Shown here in pieces: positions 21,758-32,686 of a stretch of 64,000 nt of DNA. The stretch's first letter is position 1; each line of letters opens with the position of its first letter. This DNA is from Gracilariopsis chorda (lineage: Eukaryota > Rhodophyta > Florideophyceae > Gracilariales > Gracilariaceae). The translations under genes and the position numbers were made by a program. The notes below the pieces were generated by a model. It had not been told where the DNA came from, did not search any database, and worked only from the letters and a program-made list of their open reading frames with translations. The stretch spans positions 372,001-436,000 of the forward strand of contig NBIV01000006.1 of assembly GCA_003194525.1 (NCBI GenBank), written 5' to 3'.

Positions 21758-22502
21758 GTCCTCGCTTATGAAGGCAGGCAAGTGAACCCTTCTTATAGTT
21801 TGAGCATGTTTTTGGTGTTCTGTATTGCGCAACCCTTGTCGCCCCGACAGGATTTTCGTGCAGCTTTCGACCAATGTTCAGGCAGTGCTCGATCCAGATA
21901 TCTCCTGAAATGTCTATAAGATTGGTTTTCATGATCAAAGTATTCTCTATAGCACTGGTTGCAGCGGCGTCGGTGGTTTCAGTGCCATGTTGTAATTGCA
22001 TGTGGTGAAACCTTGCAGCTGGCGTTGTGGAGGTATCAGTCGAAGTAGTTGCGGTATAGAAGCATGAGTTTGTTTATTCCCATTTTTCTTTGTTCTACTG
22101 CACTTTTTCTGTTGAATTTTGAGACGTGGTTTGCATTGAACTCAGATCGTTTTATCCTCTTCCTGGTCGCCAGAGGAAGCTCCACTTGAGCCAAGCACGG
22201 CACATGTTTCCTGATTATACTGCTTCTGAATCGAATCGTAGGCAGATTTGTGGACAAGTTGTACGTTTGAGAATAACTGAGCTGCTTTCGTGTACACGTA
22301 GGTACCTGTCGGCAGCGAATTGCAGCACTGTCGCCTGCTGCATGCATCATGCACATCTATTGCCAGCGACGCATCGCAAACGTCATAAACCTCTCCACCG
22401 TTGTTCTTCGCAAGCCTCTTTCCCCCTTGCGTCACTATCCCCTTACGCTCATTCCAACCCCCCCACTTCTGCATTACTTCACTCTTCCCAACCCTTCTAA
22501 AC
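21758..22502. other. No gene recognised; leader of the ZNF598-like gene at the right end
   Basis: Nothing coding is supported. The last 100 bases before 22503 are C/T-rich, as seen before the PiT start, and probably form the 5' leader. No clear TATA box. Confidence 0.4.
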
Positions 22503-24203
22503 ATGCCGCAGAGAAACCCCAAGCGTAACAACACCGCCAGCGCAAAGCGCAAACGCCACACTAACGCTTCAACCTCTGCATCCAAGACGGAAAACACCCC
22601 CGCTCCAAAGCACACCACTTCCGAATCACGCGTTACTCAGCAACATTCGGAAGAAGCTTCACATACCACATGTTCCATCTGCGCTGAAAAGGCTGCAGAT
22701 TGGGCAGTTGGTCATTGCGGTCACATTGTATGCGGCGATTGCTTCCATCGTATGCGCGTCCTGTACGATCGTAAACACTGTGTTATGTGCAAGGAAACCA
22801 TAAAAGGAGTTGTGTTCGTCCCGCTGCACCTTTACAAACAGGGAATGAGGTTTGAGCAAGGAGTGGCCTTACCGGGCGCCTTTCATGACAAGCAGGTCAA
22901 TATCTGGTTTACTGATTACGCTAGATACGATCAACTGCGAACTTTGCGAGGTTGGAAATGTTCTCACAAAGCTTGTACCTTCAAGTTTCCACAAAACTCC
23001 GTGTTTTCCAACGCGGAACAACTACGTGCACATGCCAGAGCGGAGCATCGTTGTGTTTATTGTAACATATGTTTCAATGGAAGAAAGGCTTTTGTATCTG
23101 AAATTGAACTCTATCCTCTTGATAAGGATCGCAACTTCAGTTCTCGTCATCGTGCTCACATGCGGAAAGCCCATCCCATGTGCAAGTTTTGTCGTAAGTA
23201 CTTTCTTGACGACGACGCTATATACAACCATTTACAAGAGGACCACGAGACCTGCACAGTGTGCGAACGTAGTGGACGATTACATGAATACTACGCCACC
23301 TTTGAGCAGCTGGAAAGACATTATGAACACGAACATTACGTCTGTCAACACGATTCGTGCAGGGGTATTGTGTTCGCCACTAATATCGAGTTACAAGCAC
23401 ATATCCATACCCGCCATAACGACAACGCTCGTGGAACTCGCTCCCGCACTCTTCGTGTCAATCTTCACGATCTCCACAGAGAAGAACGGACAAGGCGTCC
23501 TGCCATGCATTCTCCAGTAGATGAACAGCGTGAACGGGACCGTCAAGCCGCTCGTCGCCGAGCATTTCTATCTTCCAATGTTGTCTTCTCTGGCGCACTA
23601 GATTTTGAAGCGAACCCTACTGACTTTGTACCAGCAGATGAAGAAAGTCCATCCAGCGTGGCAGCAACCGCCGCTCGTTCGGCAGAGCCTTCTGCAAACT
23701 CTTCCAGAAGTCAACCTACGGATACAGTCTCCGCTGCCGAAGATGCTGACCAAGAGTCTATCGCCTTGACGCGAAGGCCTGACGATGGTCGTTTCCACCC
23801 GCTTGCGCTTCCAAGAGACGCTGAAGAAAGGCAAGCAAGGAATACAGTACTCGTGAGAACAATGCGTTCACTGTTGGAACCAGCAGAGTATGAGCAGTTC
23901 CGCTCTACTTCTTCAGAGTTTCAGAACGGAAGGAAGTCGGCAGAAGAGTACTATGACGCTGTGGTAGACGCGTTTGGAGTTCGTGCAGCTGTACGTGATA
24001 TTCTTCCGGAGTTGGTGTCTCTTTTGCCAAATCCGCTTTTGAGGGAACCTTTGCTGCAGGTGTGCTTGCGAAGAACCAATACACCTGGAAGTCAAGCTGG
24101 ATACTTGGACCCTAGTGGGCCTAGTGCAACATCTCAATCATCTTCAAGTGCCCAGACGGAACAGTTTCCAACTCTTTCTGATGCCCCTCCCCCCGCAGAG
24201 TGA
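22503..24203 (+). CDS. ZNF598/Hel2-like E3 ubiquitin ligase, N-terminal part
   Basis: ZNF598 (human) and Hel2 (yeast) sense collided ribosomes and ubiquitinate 40S proteins to start ribosome-associated quality control. A basic leader is followed by a C3HC4 RING finger at residues 57-96 (CSIC, HCGHIVCGDC, CVMC). A row of Cys/His fingers comes next (about 165-320; CVYCNICF, CKFCRKYF, CTVCERSG, CQHDSC with spaced His). This order is diagnostic for the family. The part ends in an Arg/Glu- and Ser-rich region containing EQFPTLSDAP, one of the family's short FPxL motifs. The first ATG is at 22503; the frame upstream has only non-ATG starts. The frame closes at 24201-24203, while family-typical sequence continues in another frame, so the gene is not complete here. 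Confidence 0.85.
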   Translation: MPQRNPKRNNTASAKRKRHTNASTSASKTENTPAPKHTTSESRVTQQHSEEASHTTCSICAEKAADWAVGHCGHIVCGDCFHRMRVLYDRKHCVMCKETIKGVVFVPLHLYKQGMRFEQGVALPGAFHDKQVNIWFTDYARYDQLRTLRGWKCSHKACTFKFPQNSVFSNAEQLRAHARAEHRCVYCNICFNGRKAFVSEIELYPLDKDRNFSSRHRAHMRKAHPMCKFCRKYFLDDDAIYNHLQEDHETCTVCERSGRLHEYYATFEQLERHYEHEHYVCQHDSCRGIVFATNIELQAHIHTRHNDNARGTRSRTLRVNLHDLHREERTRRPAMHSPVDEQRERDRQAARRRAFLSSNVVFSGALDFEANPTDFVPADEESPSSVAATAARSAEPSANSSRSQPTDTVSAAEDADQESIALTRRPDDGRFHPLALPRDAEERQARNTVLVRTMRSLLEPAEYEQFRSTSSEFQNGRKSAEEYYDAVVDAFGVRAAVRDILPELVSLLPNPLLREPLLQVCLRRTNTPGSQAGYLDPSGPSATSQSSSSAQTEQFPTLSDAPPPAE

Positions 24204-25120
24204 CTCCGAAAGCAAAGCGATTTGGCCATCTGGGCCCAGAAGAATTTCCGCGTTTGGGAAGAGTCAATCGAACTGAAGCCCCAGCCGCAAAAGAACCCAC
24301 TCAGGCTCAGGCGTCTTCTGGAGCAGGTCCCTCTTCGTCCGCTGGTGCGTCGTCAAGCAAGGCGCGTATACCTCAAAAAACTGCCGCTTCTGTGCTGAGA
24401 GAACCTCCTCCAAGGCGGGTTCTCGGACAAGCGAGAGCTGCCGGCGTTCCTGCAAGCGGCAGTGGCGGGATAAGCTCTGGTGTCCTGGCGAATGCGTTTC
24501 CATCGTTGTCATCTACGATCACTAGTGGAAGAAACCCTGCACCACGTTCAGAGCCCAGTCAACAGAGCAGAGCGAATTCCTCAGCACGGCCGGCGCCAAT
24601 TACGACCGCCCTTTCTGATTTTCCATCGCTGAGCATTTCAAATAACAGCAGCTCTTCAGGCGTGGGTTCAAGTAGTGGAAACGCTCCCCCTACTCAAGAG
24701 GATGCGCGACCGGCTGATGTCGCATTACGCGCAGGGGCGGTTTGGGGTGGAGCTGGGAGTCGAGGTCGTGGCGGGAAGAGGCGTGGGCCTGGTCATGGAC
24801 GTCGGCCTGCTACCCCTCCCAAGTCAGTTGTCTTGGCTTCTACTAAGGGAATCCCCGATATTCGATTGGGTTCTTCTTCTACGGGTGAGAGCGGTCCTCC
24901 GTTGTCGTCCGGTGCACAGCAAACCAATACTCCACGACGTAACAAGGTGATAGATGTTACGCAAATTGCGAGAGCACGGAAAGAAGCACTACAGAAGAGT
25001 AACGTTCCCAAAATCGGTGGGAGCGGGTACGGGTTCGCTTGGGACAGGAAGAAGGTGCAGCAGAAAAAGCGGGAAATCAAGAGCAGCATGAATGCAAATG
25101 AGGATGAGAACGGGAATTAG
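24199..25120 (+). CDS. ZNF598/Hel2-like E3 ubiquitin ligase, C-terminal part (different frame)
   Basis: This frame has no ATG at its start and directly abuts the first part, so it is read as the same gene. It carries further FPxL motifs (EEFPRLG, NAFPSLSS, DFPSLSI), Ser/Pro-rich linkers, an Arg/Gly patch and a conserved-looking basic end (YGFAWDRKKVQQKKREIK), as at the C-terminus of ZNF598 relatives. The join may be a short intron ending in the strong acceptor CCCCTCCCCCCGCAG (to 24198). It may instead be one base lost from the C6 run at 24189-24194, or a sequencing error there. The two parts together give about 870 residues, close to human ZNF598. Confidence 0.75.
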
Positions 25121-26337
25121 AGACTGGTAGTAGATAGCAAGAGTGATCAGCAACATGAGCATTCCGATTCGCAGAAATCAATGCATAAACTCTATGCTTT
25201 GATTTGCGGCTTGGTCGCCTTCTTGTTTGTCAATCCACCTTTCGTACAAACAATCCGTATGGGTGTCGTTGGTGTTCACAAATACCCTTGGTATTCCTTT
25301 CATTTGAGTCAAGAGCTTCGAACTGCAAGGGTACGTGGAGCTAAACGTGCTATACCGTGCACTGCTACCTGGTTCTTGACTTTCAGGGCTTTCTCGGTAG
25401 GTTTCAATCCATGAATACTCTGGGAATGAGGGATGTAGCACTAGAGCATGTTGTTAGCGATGTGCTCCAAAGATCATCTGTTGGCGGAACATACGGACAG
25501 GAAGACCACGATGGATGATAATGCAGCGAAGCCCAACAGTCCGAAGTAACTCCGAGAACTAACTTCTACGCTTATAAAGTTGTGAGCAGCGATAACTGTG
25601 GTGAAAGGGTGTACGGTTTACGAATAGCCTACTAATTACGACCAATTAAGTTGGTGGGAGGGCTTGGTTGTGATATTGAGGCTACAAGAACACCGGTTCT
25701 GGGTAGGCCTCTGATAGAGTTCGTCAGAATCATCGACAAACGTTGGCGGAGGCTTCTATCGTATCAGCCTTAAAGCGTACGTGGTTGTTTCGATAGTTTC
25801 GATGTATGGACTTATCTCGGCCAAGCCTTCGACCTCATCTTGGATGATGGTGTTTTGTAAGGATTTACGCGCAGAGTACAAAGCTGGTTTCTGCCCTCTT
25901 AAACCTTTAATTGGCCGATGTTCACGAGGTGTGGAGCATAGTACTGAACATGGTTCTGTTCTTTCACAATTTCCTGATTTATGCTCCGACCGCATTCACA
26001 AACAGGAGCTCCGTGATGTGAGCGATAACAAGAAAAATTTGTGTTAACCTCACACTACAACGAATGACCTAAAGAAATAGTGAGGTGGGGACTAGGAGGG
26101 GTACGAAGGGTTTTATTACGATGATCTACCACGCTTCGGAATTAGTAGCGTGCGACCATAAACAAGAAGAACTACATTGCGAGGAACAGCAGGAGGAGGG
26201 AGTCCCCCTACGATTCTCGCAGATGACGTTCCGCACCTTCTTAAACACCTTCCTTGATCCGAGAACAGCTTTCGTTGGTCATCACTTGAAAACATTTTTC
26301 GTGCCAATATTTTAAATTCAAATATACAGAGTTCAAA
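25121..26337. other. No gene recognised
   Basis: Lies between the ZNF598-like and separase genes. ORFs are short and unlike known proteins. Positions 26123-26166 repeat a sequence found near 17270 and can form a small hairpin (CACGCT...AGCGTG). Confidence 0.45.
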
Positions 26338-26362
26338 TGGACTGGTCGCTGCGACCAGTCCA
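26338..26362. promoter_or_regulatory. 12-bp perfect inverted repeat upstream of separase
   Basis: TGGACTGGTCGC, one T, then GCGACCAGTCCA: a near-continuous 25-bp palindrome about 215 bp before the separase ATG. A second, weaker pair (CTCCAG...CTGGAG) follows within 40 bp. It could be a dimeric factor-binding site or a mobile-element footprint; function is not shown. Confidence 0.4.
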
Positions 26363-26576
26363 GACTCCGGACTCCAGAGACGTCCTGGAGACTATAGAGC
26401 ACATTGGAGTAACTCCTGGTTGACGGCCCAAATTTCGGTTCATCCCTCGAACGCTATCCTGTTGTTGGCTTGTTGAACTCTAAGACTCCCGTTCAGTCTC
26501 ACCATTGTTCGAAGAAAGAACCTAGCACCCTGGTATCTCCCATCGACTTTGCAGAAGTTGAGGCTTTCTGCGTCTC

Positions 26577-29500
26577 ATGTTATCTACAGCGTCCAGGAGG
26601 CTGATTGACGACTTAAAGACCGGCGAAAATGTTTCTCTCCGACTGCGAAGAATTCTCTCTTCTGAGAGCCGAATTTCACAGGCGGAAAAGCTTGAGCTGT
26701 CAACATCAGTTCTTGATATTGTAACTTCAACTCCGAAGAGATCACATGAGACATTTCTCGAAGCCTTAGAGTTCTTGCGGTCACTTGTTCCGCATATGAA
26801 GACGAAGAAACAGTCTCTCCTTGATACTACGGCCAGTGTCGAAAGGTATTCTGTAAACTACGGGCTTTGCTACGGTTCGGAATCCGTCGAAAGCCCGCCG
26901 ATGACATTTCTCCAAGATGGCCTGCGTAAACTAATCGAAGTACGAACGGCGCAAAATCAGAAGCTGAACGCGAAAGCCACCCGTTCGAGATCTCGTTCTG
27001 CCAAAGTCGAAAAGGAGAATTTCGATCCAGAGCAATGCGACGATGGGCTCGATGATGAGTTAAATTCGTGTCTTTTTTTCTCTTCTTTCAACAAGCTTAC
27101 TCTCAAGAGCTTGGTTCCGGATGCAGACTCCCCAATTGTAGCAGCTACTATTGCAGGTGCGATGACGGTGTTGTTCACGACGAACAAAGAAAGCTATACT
27201 TTGTCACAGCTTCTTTCAGTGGCAAAAAGAGTCATCACGCCCTGGATTGAATATCTATATTCTGCCGATGATTCGCTGAAGCATACTGCCTGTTCTTATG
27301 CGTCCCGAATAAGTAGATTTCTTCTGCTTCGATGCCAAACGACGAAAAGCGATCTATTTGACGTTTTCAAGGTCAGATGTTTCGCGATCAAACTTGGGGA
27401 AGTCAAGCTCACGCGATACACTCGAGATCTCCTTCAAAGCGCAAATAACTTGGTACGCAATAAAAAGCTTTCTCCGGAAGATCGTCCAAGAGCGTCAAGT
27501 CTTGTTCGCCAAGAATATGCAAGAGCATTGCGGTTTGTACTATCGTTCGACGAGGATGACCCAAGATGGATCTACGAAGATGTTTCCGCATGGATAGACA
27601 ACGTACTTCTTGAATGGTCCAAGCAGAAGCCTATGCGGCGCATGCTGCCTGAGTTGCAACAAGTCTTGCAGATAAGAAAAGCAAAGGCAGCGCAAAGTAG
27701 GAACTACGAATATTTGTCCAAAATCTTTTCCTTACAACAAGAGCTTTTCACCGCTGGGGCGTATTGCTCGGAGCTGACTTTAAGAACAGAAGATGGGGTA
27801 CAGGTTTTCTTCAATGATACATGGAAAAGTATTCAAGATGTTTTCGATCGACAGGACTTCACGGAACTTGCCTTTGAGAGCAAGAACCGGGTACAGGTGA
27901 CCGACTTCGAGGGTCCGGGTAAAACGGAGATAGAAGTATGTCTCGAGCAGTTGCGCTTACTACGCACTCTTGAACCTCTTCGGCAAGTGATCGTGGCCGT
28001 ACCTAAAGACAAATGTTCACTTCCAAGAGGAGGAGAATTTGTGCTACGGCTTTGTCTCATATCGTTATCAGAGGGGTTGTCGACAAGCAGAAGCGAAGCG
28101 TTCTCGCAATCACGAGATGAGCTCAGTGTGGAAGTTGAGTCCCGGTTGCAAAAAATGGTCGGAGGTGCCATTCAGGCGTCCAGAAGCCTGCTGCGACACT
28201 ATTGGGAGTTCTTGAACCCCCTGCAGTTTGGGTGTGTTTACAACTTGACAACAGAAGTTCTAATGCATCATGAGCGTTTCTCCGTAAACTCGGCTAGCAA
28301 GTGGAGAACTTGGGTATTCGTTCCAATTCTAGGCAGATTTGAAAGCCAGCTGGCACTTTCAACAAAGATGAACTCAAAAGATCGAGTGGAAGCCCTTGAG
28401 AGGATTGGTCAGATTGCCGAAGCCTGTACGGACGAATCCAAGTCTTTATCCCAAGATGAAGCGGCTTCGACTGAGCTGGCCAGCCTCTTGCAAATTGCCA
28501 GGGAAGCATACGCCTCCATGAGAAAGTGGTCAAGCGTTGCACGTGTGTCGTTAAAGTGGTTATGTTTTCATGCGGCGTTTAAGAACAAACACGGGCGCTG
28601 CGATACCCGCGCGTTTGAAGTTGTCCAAACCTTTATTCATGATACAGTGAATACAGTTTTGAAGGATTCTGTTCCTCTCAGCTTTGACTCGGATTATCTA
28701 ACTCCGGAGTTCATCATTTCTATCTTCCATGAGTATCTTTGGTGGACGTATTCCAATACCAGCGAATTCAAATCAGTTGAGCAACTTGATCAACTTCGTA
28801 CTGGAATCCGGATTACAAGGATGATGCTCTCCCGGTCATATATGGAAGCTAAGAGGTCATGTCCTGTGCACATATTGCATTCGCAATGGATTGTTTTTGC
28901 TTGTGAGGCTTCAAAGACCTTCACCAATCAAGGCAATAAAAGCAGTAAGGTTTTGTCAAAGAAGAGCGCGTGTGAAGGTCATAAGCATACTGGGTTTTTT
29001 GCAATAGATGTATGTGAAACCCCTTGCAATTCAAAGCGCTCATCGTATGTTCAAGAACTGCGTCGTGTTTGGACAGCGACCAAGACGGGAGAGTTTTCAG
29101 AAACTGGTAAATCCCTGTCGAAAATGCTGAAACTTATCTCGTTGCATTCTGAAGTAATGGAAAGCCTTGAGTTAAGGATAAGCTCACTGGAAATCCTGGA
29201 ATGGGTTTGCGTCCAACTGAATTTACACAGTTACTGTATACTCGCAAATCAAGCATGGGAAGTCTTAATGCACTGCCTGCCATCGTCTAACGGCTACAAG
29301 TCGGAAAGTCCGCTCTCGGACATCGGCAACGTTTTGAAGCAAAACCCGTTCACCAAGAAAGACTCCTTTTCGACCCGGCATTTTCGTGGAGAAGCGGAAT
29401 CTTTCGACCTTATATCAGAAGCAGCTAAAGCATTGAACAAGTTGAAAGAGATTCTGATACAGTTAGAATCTTCAAGGCGAAGAAAGCAATGGTCATCACA

Positions 29501-31826
29501 CACAAGTATTATATGCGCAGTGGCTGGAGTTGAGACCGATATTGGGTACGATGTGAGAAACGAAGTGGGAAAGCGTACTCTTTGCAAAGTTCTTCTTCTC
29601 ATCCAGAACTTGATCCAGGTTGCCATCATTCTTCTCTCAATGGAAAACATGGCAGATACGAAGTATTACGCTGAGAAATGTCTGTTCGTGACAAATCAAT
29701 GCCTTCCTTCAAAGAATCTCGTTCGTCGCCTTGTTAACACCATGTATGTTACCACGTGCGTCCCTGAAGCTTTACGACGCTCAGAAGTTGAACAAAAGTT
29801 GCATTCAACGGCCTTAGAGATTTTCGATACTGCCGATCGCGGAGGTGAACAGAGCGCCACGACTCCTGTTCTTTTTGAACTTTCGTGGTCAATGCTAGAC
29901 ACCATACTCTCTCGCTTTCATGAACACGCTAACCATGAACATAACCTTCCCGTCCTGGATCTGCTCGAACATTGCAAATTGGTAATGGAAACTAAAACCA
30001 AGACTGAAGCCAACAATTCGATCACTAACATTGAGCTTCGGTTGCTCATGGGAGTAGCTTGTACTGTTCTTGGAAACTACGAAAAGGCAGAGCACTTTAT
30101 CAACCAGCTGGCGAGTGAAGAATATGATGTCCCAGCAGATACGGCGATGTTTACGATCTTCAATTCCGTTTGGTGCGTCTTGCAGCTCCATGGAAACGTG
30201 AATCTACTGCATGGGGACCCGGACAACGCAATAATGTCAAACGAGAAAGAAGTGGCTCGTATAACGAGAAGTCGGACCAGGAGAACGACACGCACTGCCA
30301 CTAGAGGAACAGACGCAAAGCTAGAGAGTGCTTTAGACGGTATTCAAAGAAGGTTAAGTTTGTTACAACGTGAAGAAGTATGGCATATGGGGCAGCCCTG
30401 GGTTCAGAGACGGGTACTAAATATGATCGGATTTCTACATGGTGACGGTCATTCTCAAGTGTCCCGAGCACCATTGTCAATTGGAACTTCATTCAACGTC
30501 AGACATAAGCATGCGACACATGCCAGGGGAAGAGCGGAAAGAAGTTCGGACGAAAGCAGCCATGCCTTCCAGCAAACGTCCATGCCGTCTATATTGACAT
30601 CCGCCAGTCACTTTGAGATCGTCACGGACTGGCTGCGTCGAAACAGGAGTGTGCTAGTTAGTATCTCAATTGATGAAAGCAGAAGAGTTATGCTCATATG
30701 GAGAATGAGTCCAAACGGAACAACGTCAAAACTCGTCATGCTAGAGACTACCGGACCCGTGTCATTGGATGGAATCAATTGTCGTATGGAGGAATTATTG
30801 AAATCAGTGAAGGCCGGAGCCGCAAAGCCAGGGCAGAAGTTTTCTAAGGAGGAAAAGATAGCCTGGTGGGAAGAGCGATCGAGGCTCGACAAGCAAATGC
30901 AAAACATTTTGCATGACATTGAGAATGAATGGCTCGGAGAGACTGGTAGCGCCATGCTCACTCCATCCATCACTTCCGTACCTAACAAGAGTTCGAATAC
31001 ACGTCGCGGAAAGTCTAGAACACGCTCAGGAAGGACGAGAAACGAAAAGGTTGAAGAATCCCCCGAGAGCGTTCTGGAAGCGTTGCAGCAGTTAAGCATA
31101 AGCGACCAACAAGAAACTCTTCTTGGACACCTTATTTTGATGACAGATACAGTTCTAGAGCGAATCCCGTGGGAATCTCTGCCGCTTTTGAGAGAGTTGA
31201 ACGTATCGACATCTCGTATCCCATCCTTGTCGTATCTGTATCAGCATATCCTCGAGCCATGTAACACAATTAATAGCGACAAAGTGTTTTACGTCATTAA
31301 TCCTGCAGGGGATCTAAAGAAGACTGAAAGCCACTTTCAGGAGCTCTTGCGAAGTCATCCGTCCTGGGTGGGCTTCTCGGGAAGCACGGATGCACAAGCC
31401 GCTGCGTCCAAGTACAGCGGAGAGGAAGTATTCCTGTACTGTGGACACGGATCGGGAGAACGTTATTTTCCACCAGCTCGGGTATGTCGGAAGAGAGAAG
31501 CTCCCGTAGCGTTGTTGATGGGATGCTCATCGCTACGGCCTTCTAACTTTGGAATCGGAGAACAGGAAAGCAATGGGACAGCGATTAACTTTCTTGTGCA
31601 TGGCTCCAAAGCAGTGGTGGGAAATTTGTGGGATGTGACGGATGGTGAAATTGATCGTTTGACGACGTCCATTCTCAATGAATGGATTTGCGAGGATAGA
31701 GGTGATGGGAAACAGAGAGTGAGTCTTGCAGAGGCGCTGGCAGAGTCGCGTCCTAAGTGCGTGCTGCCGTATTTAGTTGGGGCAGCTTGTGTAGTGATTG
31801 GAGTGCCACATCTGTTCGCTACTTGA
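26577..31826 (+). CDS. ESP1: Separase (peptidase family C50)
   Basis: Separase cleaves the cohesin kleisin subunit at anaphase onset. This 1749-residue protein has a long helical N-terminal region without recognisable motifs, as is usual for the family, and a C-terminal caspase-like protease domain. The catalytic His is in YCGHGSGERYF (H1624) and the Cys in LMGCSS (C1650). The 26-residue gap equals that in yeast Esp1 and human separase. The flanking VGFSGST and AVVGNLWDVTDGEIDR blocks are also typical. Basic/Ser-rich stretches near residues 1230-1250 and 1470-1490 may be regulatory. An in-frame TGA at 26559-26561 makes 26577 the first possible ATG of this exon. No intron is needed. Securin partners cannot be judged from this window. 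Confidence 0.93.
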   Translation: MLSTASRRLIDDLKTGENVSLRLRRILSSESRISQAEKLELSTSVLDIVTSTPKRSHETFLEALEFLRSLVPHMKTKKQSLLDTTASVERYSVNYGLCYGSESVESPPMTFLQDGLRKLIEVRTAQNQKLNAKATRSRSRSAKVEKENFDPEQCDDGLDDELNSCLFFSSFNKLTLKSLVPDADSPIVAATIAGAMTVLFTTNKESYTLSQLLSVAKRVITPWIEYLYSADDSLKHTACSYASRISRFLLLRCQTTKSDLFDVFKVRCFAIKLGEVKLTRYTRDLLQSANNLVRNKKLSPEDRPRASSLVRQEYARALRFVLSFDEDDPRWIYEDVSAWIDNVLLEWSKQKPMRRMLPELQQVLQIRKAKAAQSRNYEYLSKIFSLQQELFTAGAYCSELTLRTEDGVQVFFNDTWKSIQDVFDRQDFTELAFESKNRVQVTDFEGPGKTEIEVCLEQLRLLRTLEPLRQVIVAVPKDKCSLPRGGEFVLRLCLISLSEGLSTSRSEAFSQSRDELSVEVESRLQKMVGGAIQASRSLLRHYWEFLNPLQFGCVYNLTTEVLMHHERFSVNSASKWRTWVFVPILGRFESQLALSTKMNSKDRVEALERIGQIAEACTDESKSLSQDEAASTELASLLQIAREAYASMRKWSSVARVSLKWLCFHAAFKNKHGRCDTRAFEVVQTFIHDTVNTVLKDSVPLSFDSDYLTPEFIISIFHEYLWWTYSNTSEFKSVEQLDQLRTGIRITRMMLSRSYMEAKRSCPVHILHSQWIVFACEASKTFTNQGNKSSKVLSKKSACEGHKHTGFFAIDVCETPCNSKRSSYVQELRRVWTATKTGEFSETGKSLSKMLKLISLHSEVMESLELRISSLEILEWVCVQLNLHSYCILANQAWEVLMHCLPSSNGYKSESPLSDIGNVLKQNPFTKKDSFSTRHFRGEAESFDLISEAAKALNKLKEILIQLESSRRRKQWSSHTSIICAVAGVETDIGYDVRNEVGKRTLCKVLLLIQNLIQVAIILLSMENMADTKYYAEKCLFVTNQCLPSKNLVRRLVNTMYVTTCVPEALRRSEVEQKLHSTALEIFDTADRGGEQSATTPVLFELSWSMLDTILSRFHEHANHEHNLPVLDLLEHCKLVMETKTKTEANNSITNIELRLLMGVACTVLGNYEKAEHFINQLASEEYDVPADTAMFTIFNSVWCVLQLHGNVNLLHGDPDNAIMSNEKEVARITRSRTRRTTRTATRGTDAKLESALDGIQRRLSLLQREEVWHMGQPWVQRRVLNMIGFLHGDGHSQVSRAPLSIGTSFNVRHKHATHARGRAERSSDESSHAFQQTSMPSILTSASHFEIVTDWLRRNRSVLVSISIDESRRVMLIWRMSPNGTTSKLVMLETTGPVSLDGINCRMEELLKSVKAGAAKPGQKFSKEEKIAWWEERSRLDKQMQNILHDIENEWLGETGSAMLTPSITSVPNKSSNTRRGKSRTRSGRTRNEKVEESPESVLEALQQLSISDQQETLLGHLILMTDTVLERIPWESLPLLRELNVSTSRIPSLSYLYQHILEPCNTINSDKVFYVINPAGDLKKTESHFQELLRSHPSWVGFSGSTDAQAAASKYSGEEVFLYCGHGSGERYFPPARVCRKREAPVALLMGCSSLRPSNFGIGEQESNGTAINFLVHGSKAVVGNLWDVTDGEIDRLTTSILNEWICEDRGDGKQRVSLAEALAESRPKCVLPYLVGAACVVIGVPHLFAT

Positions 31827-31945
31827 TGGTTGTAGGGTGCAACAGTTTGATAGTGAGGCGAAGGGTACATAAAGGGCTCTGTATATAATTCAGCTCGTGG
31901 TCCAGAATGGAATGATACGGTGATTTAGTAAGACAGTGAATAATA

Positions 31946-32315
31946 GTGTCTATCGGACCGCTGACCTCATATGAGGTCAAAACAATCAACTTAACCTTTA
32001 ATTTTAGTTATTTTGATCAGATTTTTTCGCCTTTTGTAGTCCGTAGACGTTATGCAACCTGTTTTGGTTAAGCAAAAATTCTAAGCCTCTGTTGTTTATG
32101 CTCGGTGAGAAGCAGAAACATAAGAAAACCAAATGGGTTAATAGAGATGTGCTTGAAAAATATGTCGAGTTTACTACAGAGCTTCAGAAAACAGCCTTCT
32201 TTGATATCAAAAACGTACTTTTGAGTCAAAAACACCGTTTCTGACACGTGTATGAATGGTTGAAAACCTTCAAAAAATAATCATTTGGCAACATTACATC
32301 CGAGCAGATAGACAC
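31946..32315. mobile_element. MITE 1, TA-flanked (Tc1/mariner-like ends)
   Basis: 370 bp between TA dinucleotides, with ends GTGTCTATC (31946-31954) and GATAGACAC (32307-32315) as a 9-10-bp inverted repeat. A perfect 16-bp palindrome, GACCTCATATGAGGTC, lies at 31963-31978. No transposase. TA duplication is the mark of Tc1/mariner-type mobilisation. Confidence 0.75.
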
Positions 32316-32317
32316 TA

Positions 32318-32686
32318 GTGTGTATCGTACCGCTGACCTCATATGAGGTCAAAAAACTCAACTTTACATTTAATTTTAGTTACCTTGGTCAGAGTTTTTG
32401 CCTTTTGTAGTCTGTATAAGTTATGCAACATGTTTTTGTATAGAAAACATTCTAAGCATATGTTGTTTATGCTCGGTAAGAAGCAGAAACATAAGACAAC
32501 CAGATGGTTTGATAGAGATGTGGTTGTACAATATGACTAAATTACTACAGAGCTTCAAAAAATCGGCTTTTTTGATATCAAAAACGTACTTTTTATTCAA
32601 AGACACCGTTCCTGAGGCGTGTATGAAAGGTTCAAGAACTTCAAAAAGTAATCATTTGGCTACATTACATCCGGGTGGATAGACAC
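32318..32686. mobile_element. MITE 2, same family, directly adjoining MITE 1
   Basis: 369 bp, same orientation as MITE 1 and clearly similar along its whole length, sharing a single TA (32316-32317) with it and ending before TA at 32687. It has the same 16-bp palindrome (32335-32350). Its left end has one change (GTGTGTATC). Short ORFs inside are not conserved between the two copies, so they are not genes. Confidence 0.75.

Noticed and set aside
21584-21874. Minus-strand ORF of 96 codons
   Set aside because: It is the translated tRNA-Ala gene (the SVAQLVE artefact), not a protein gene.
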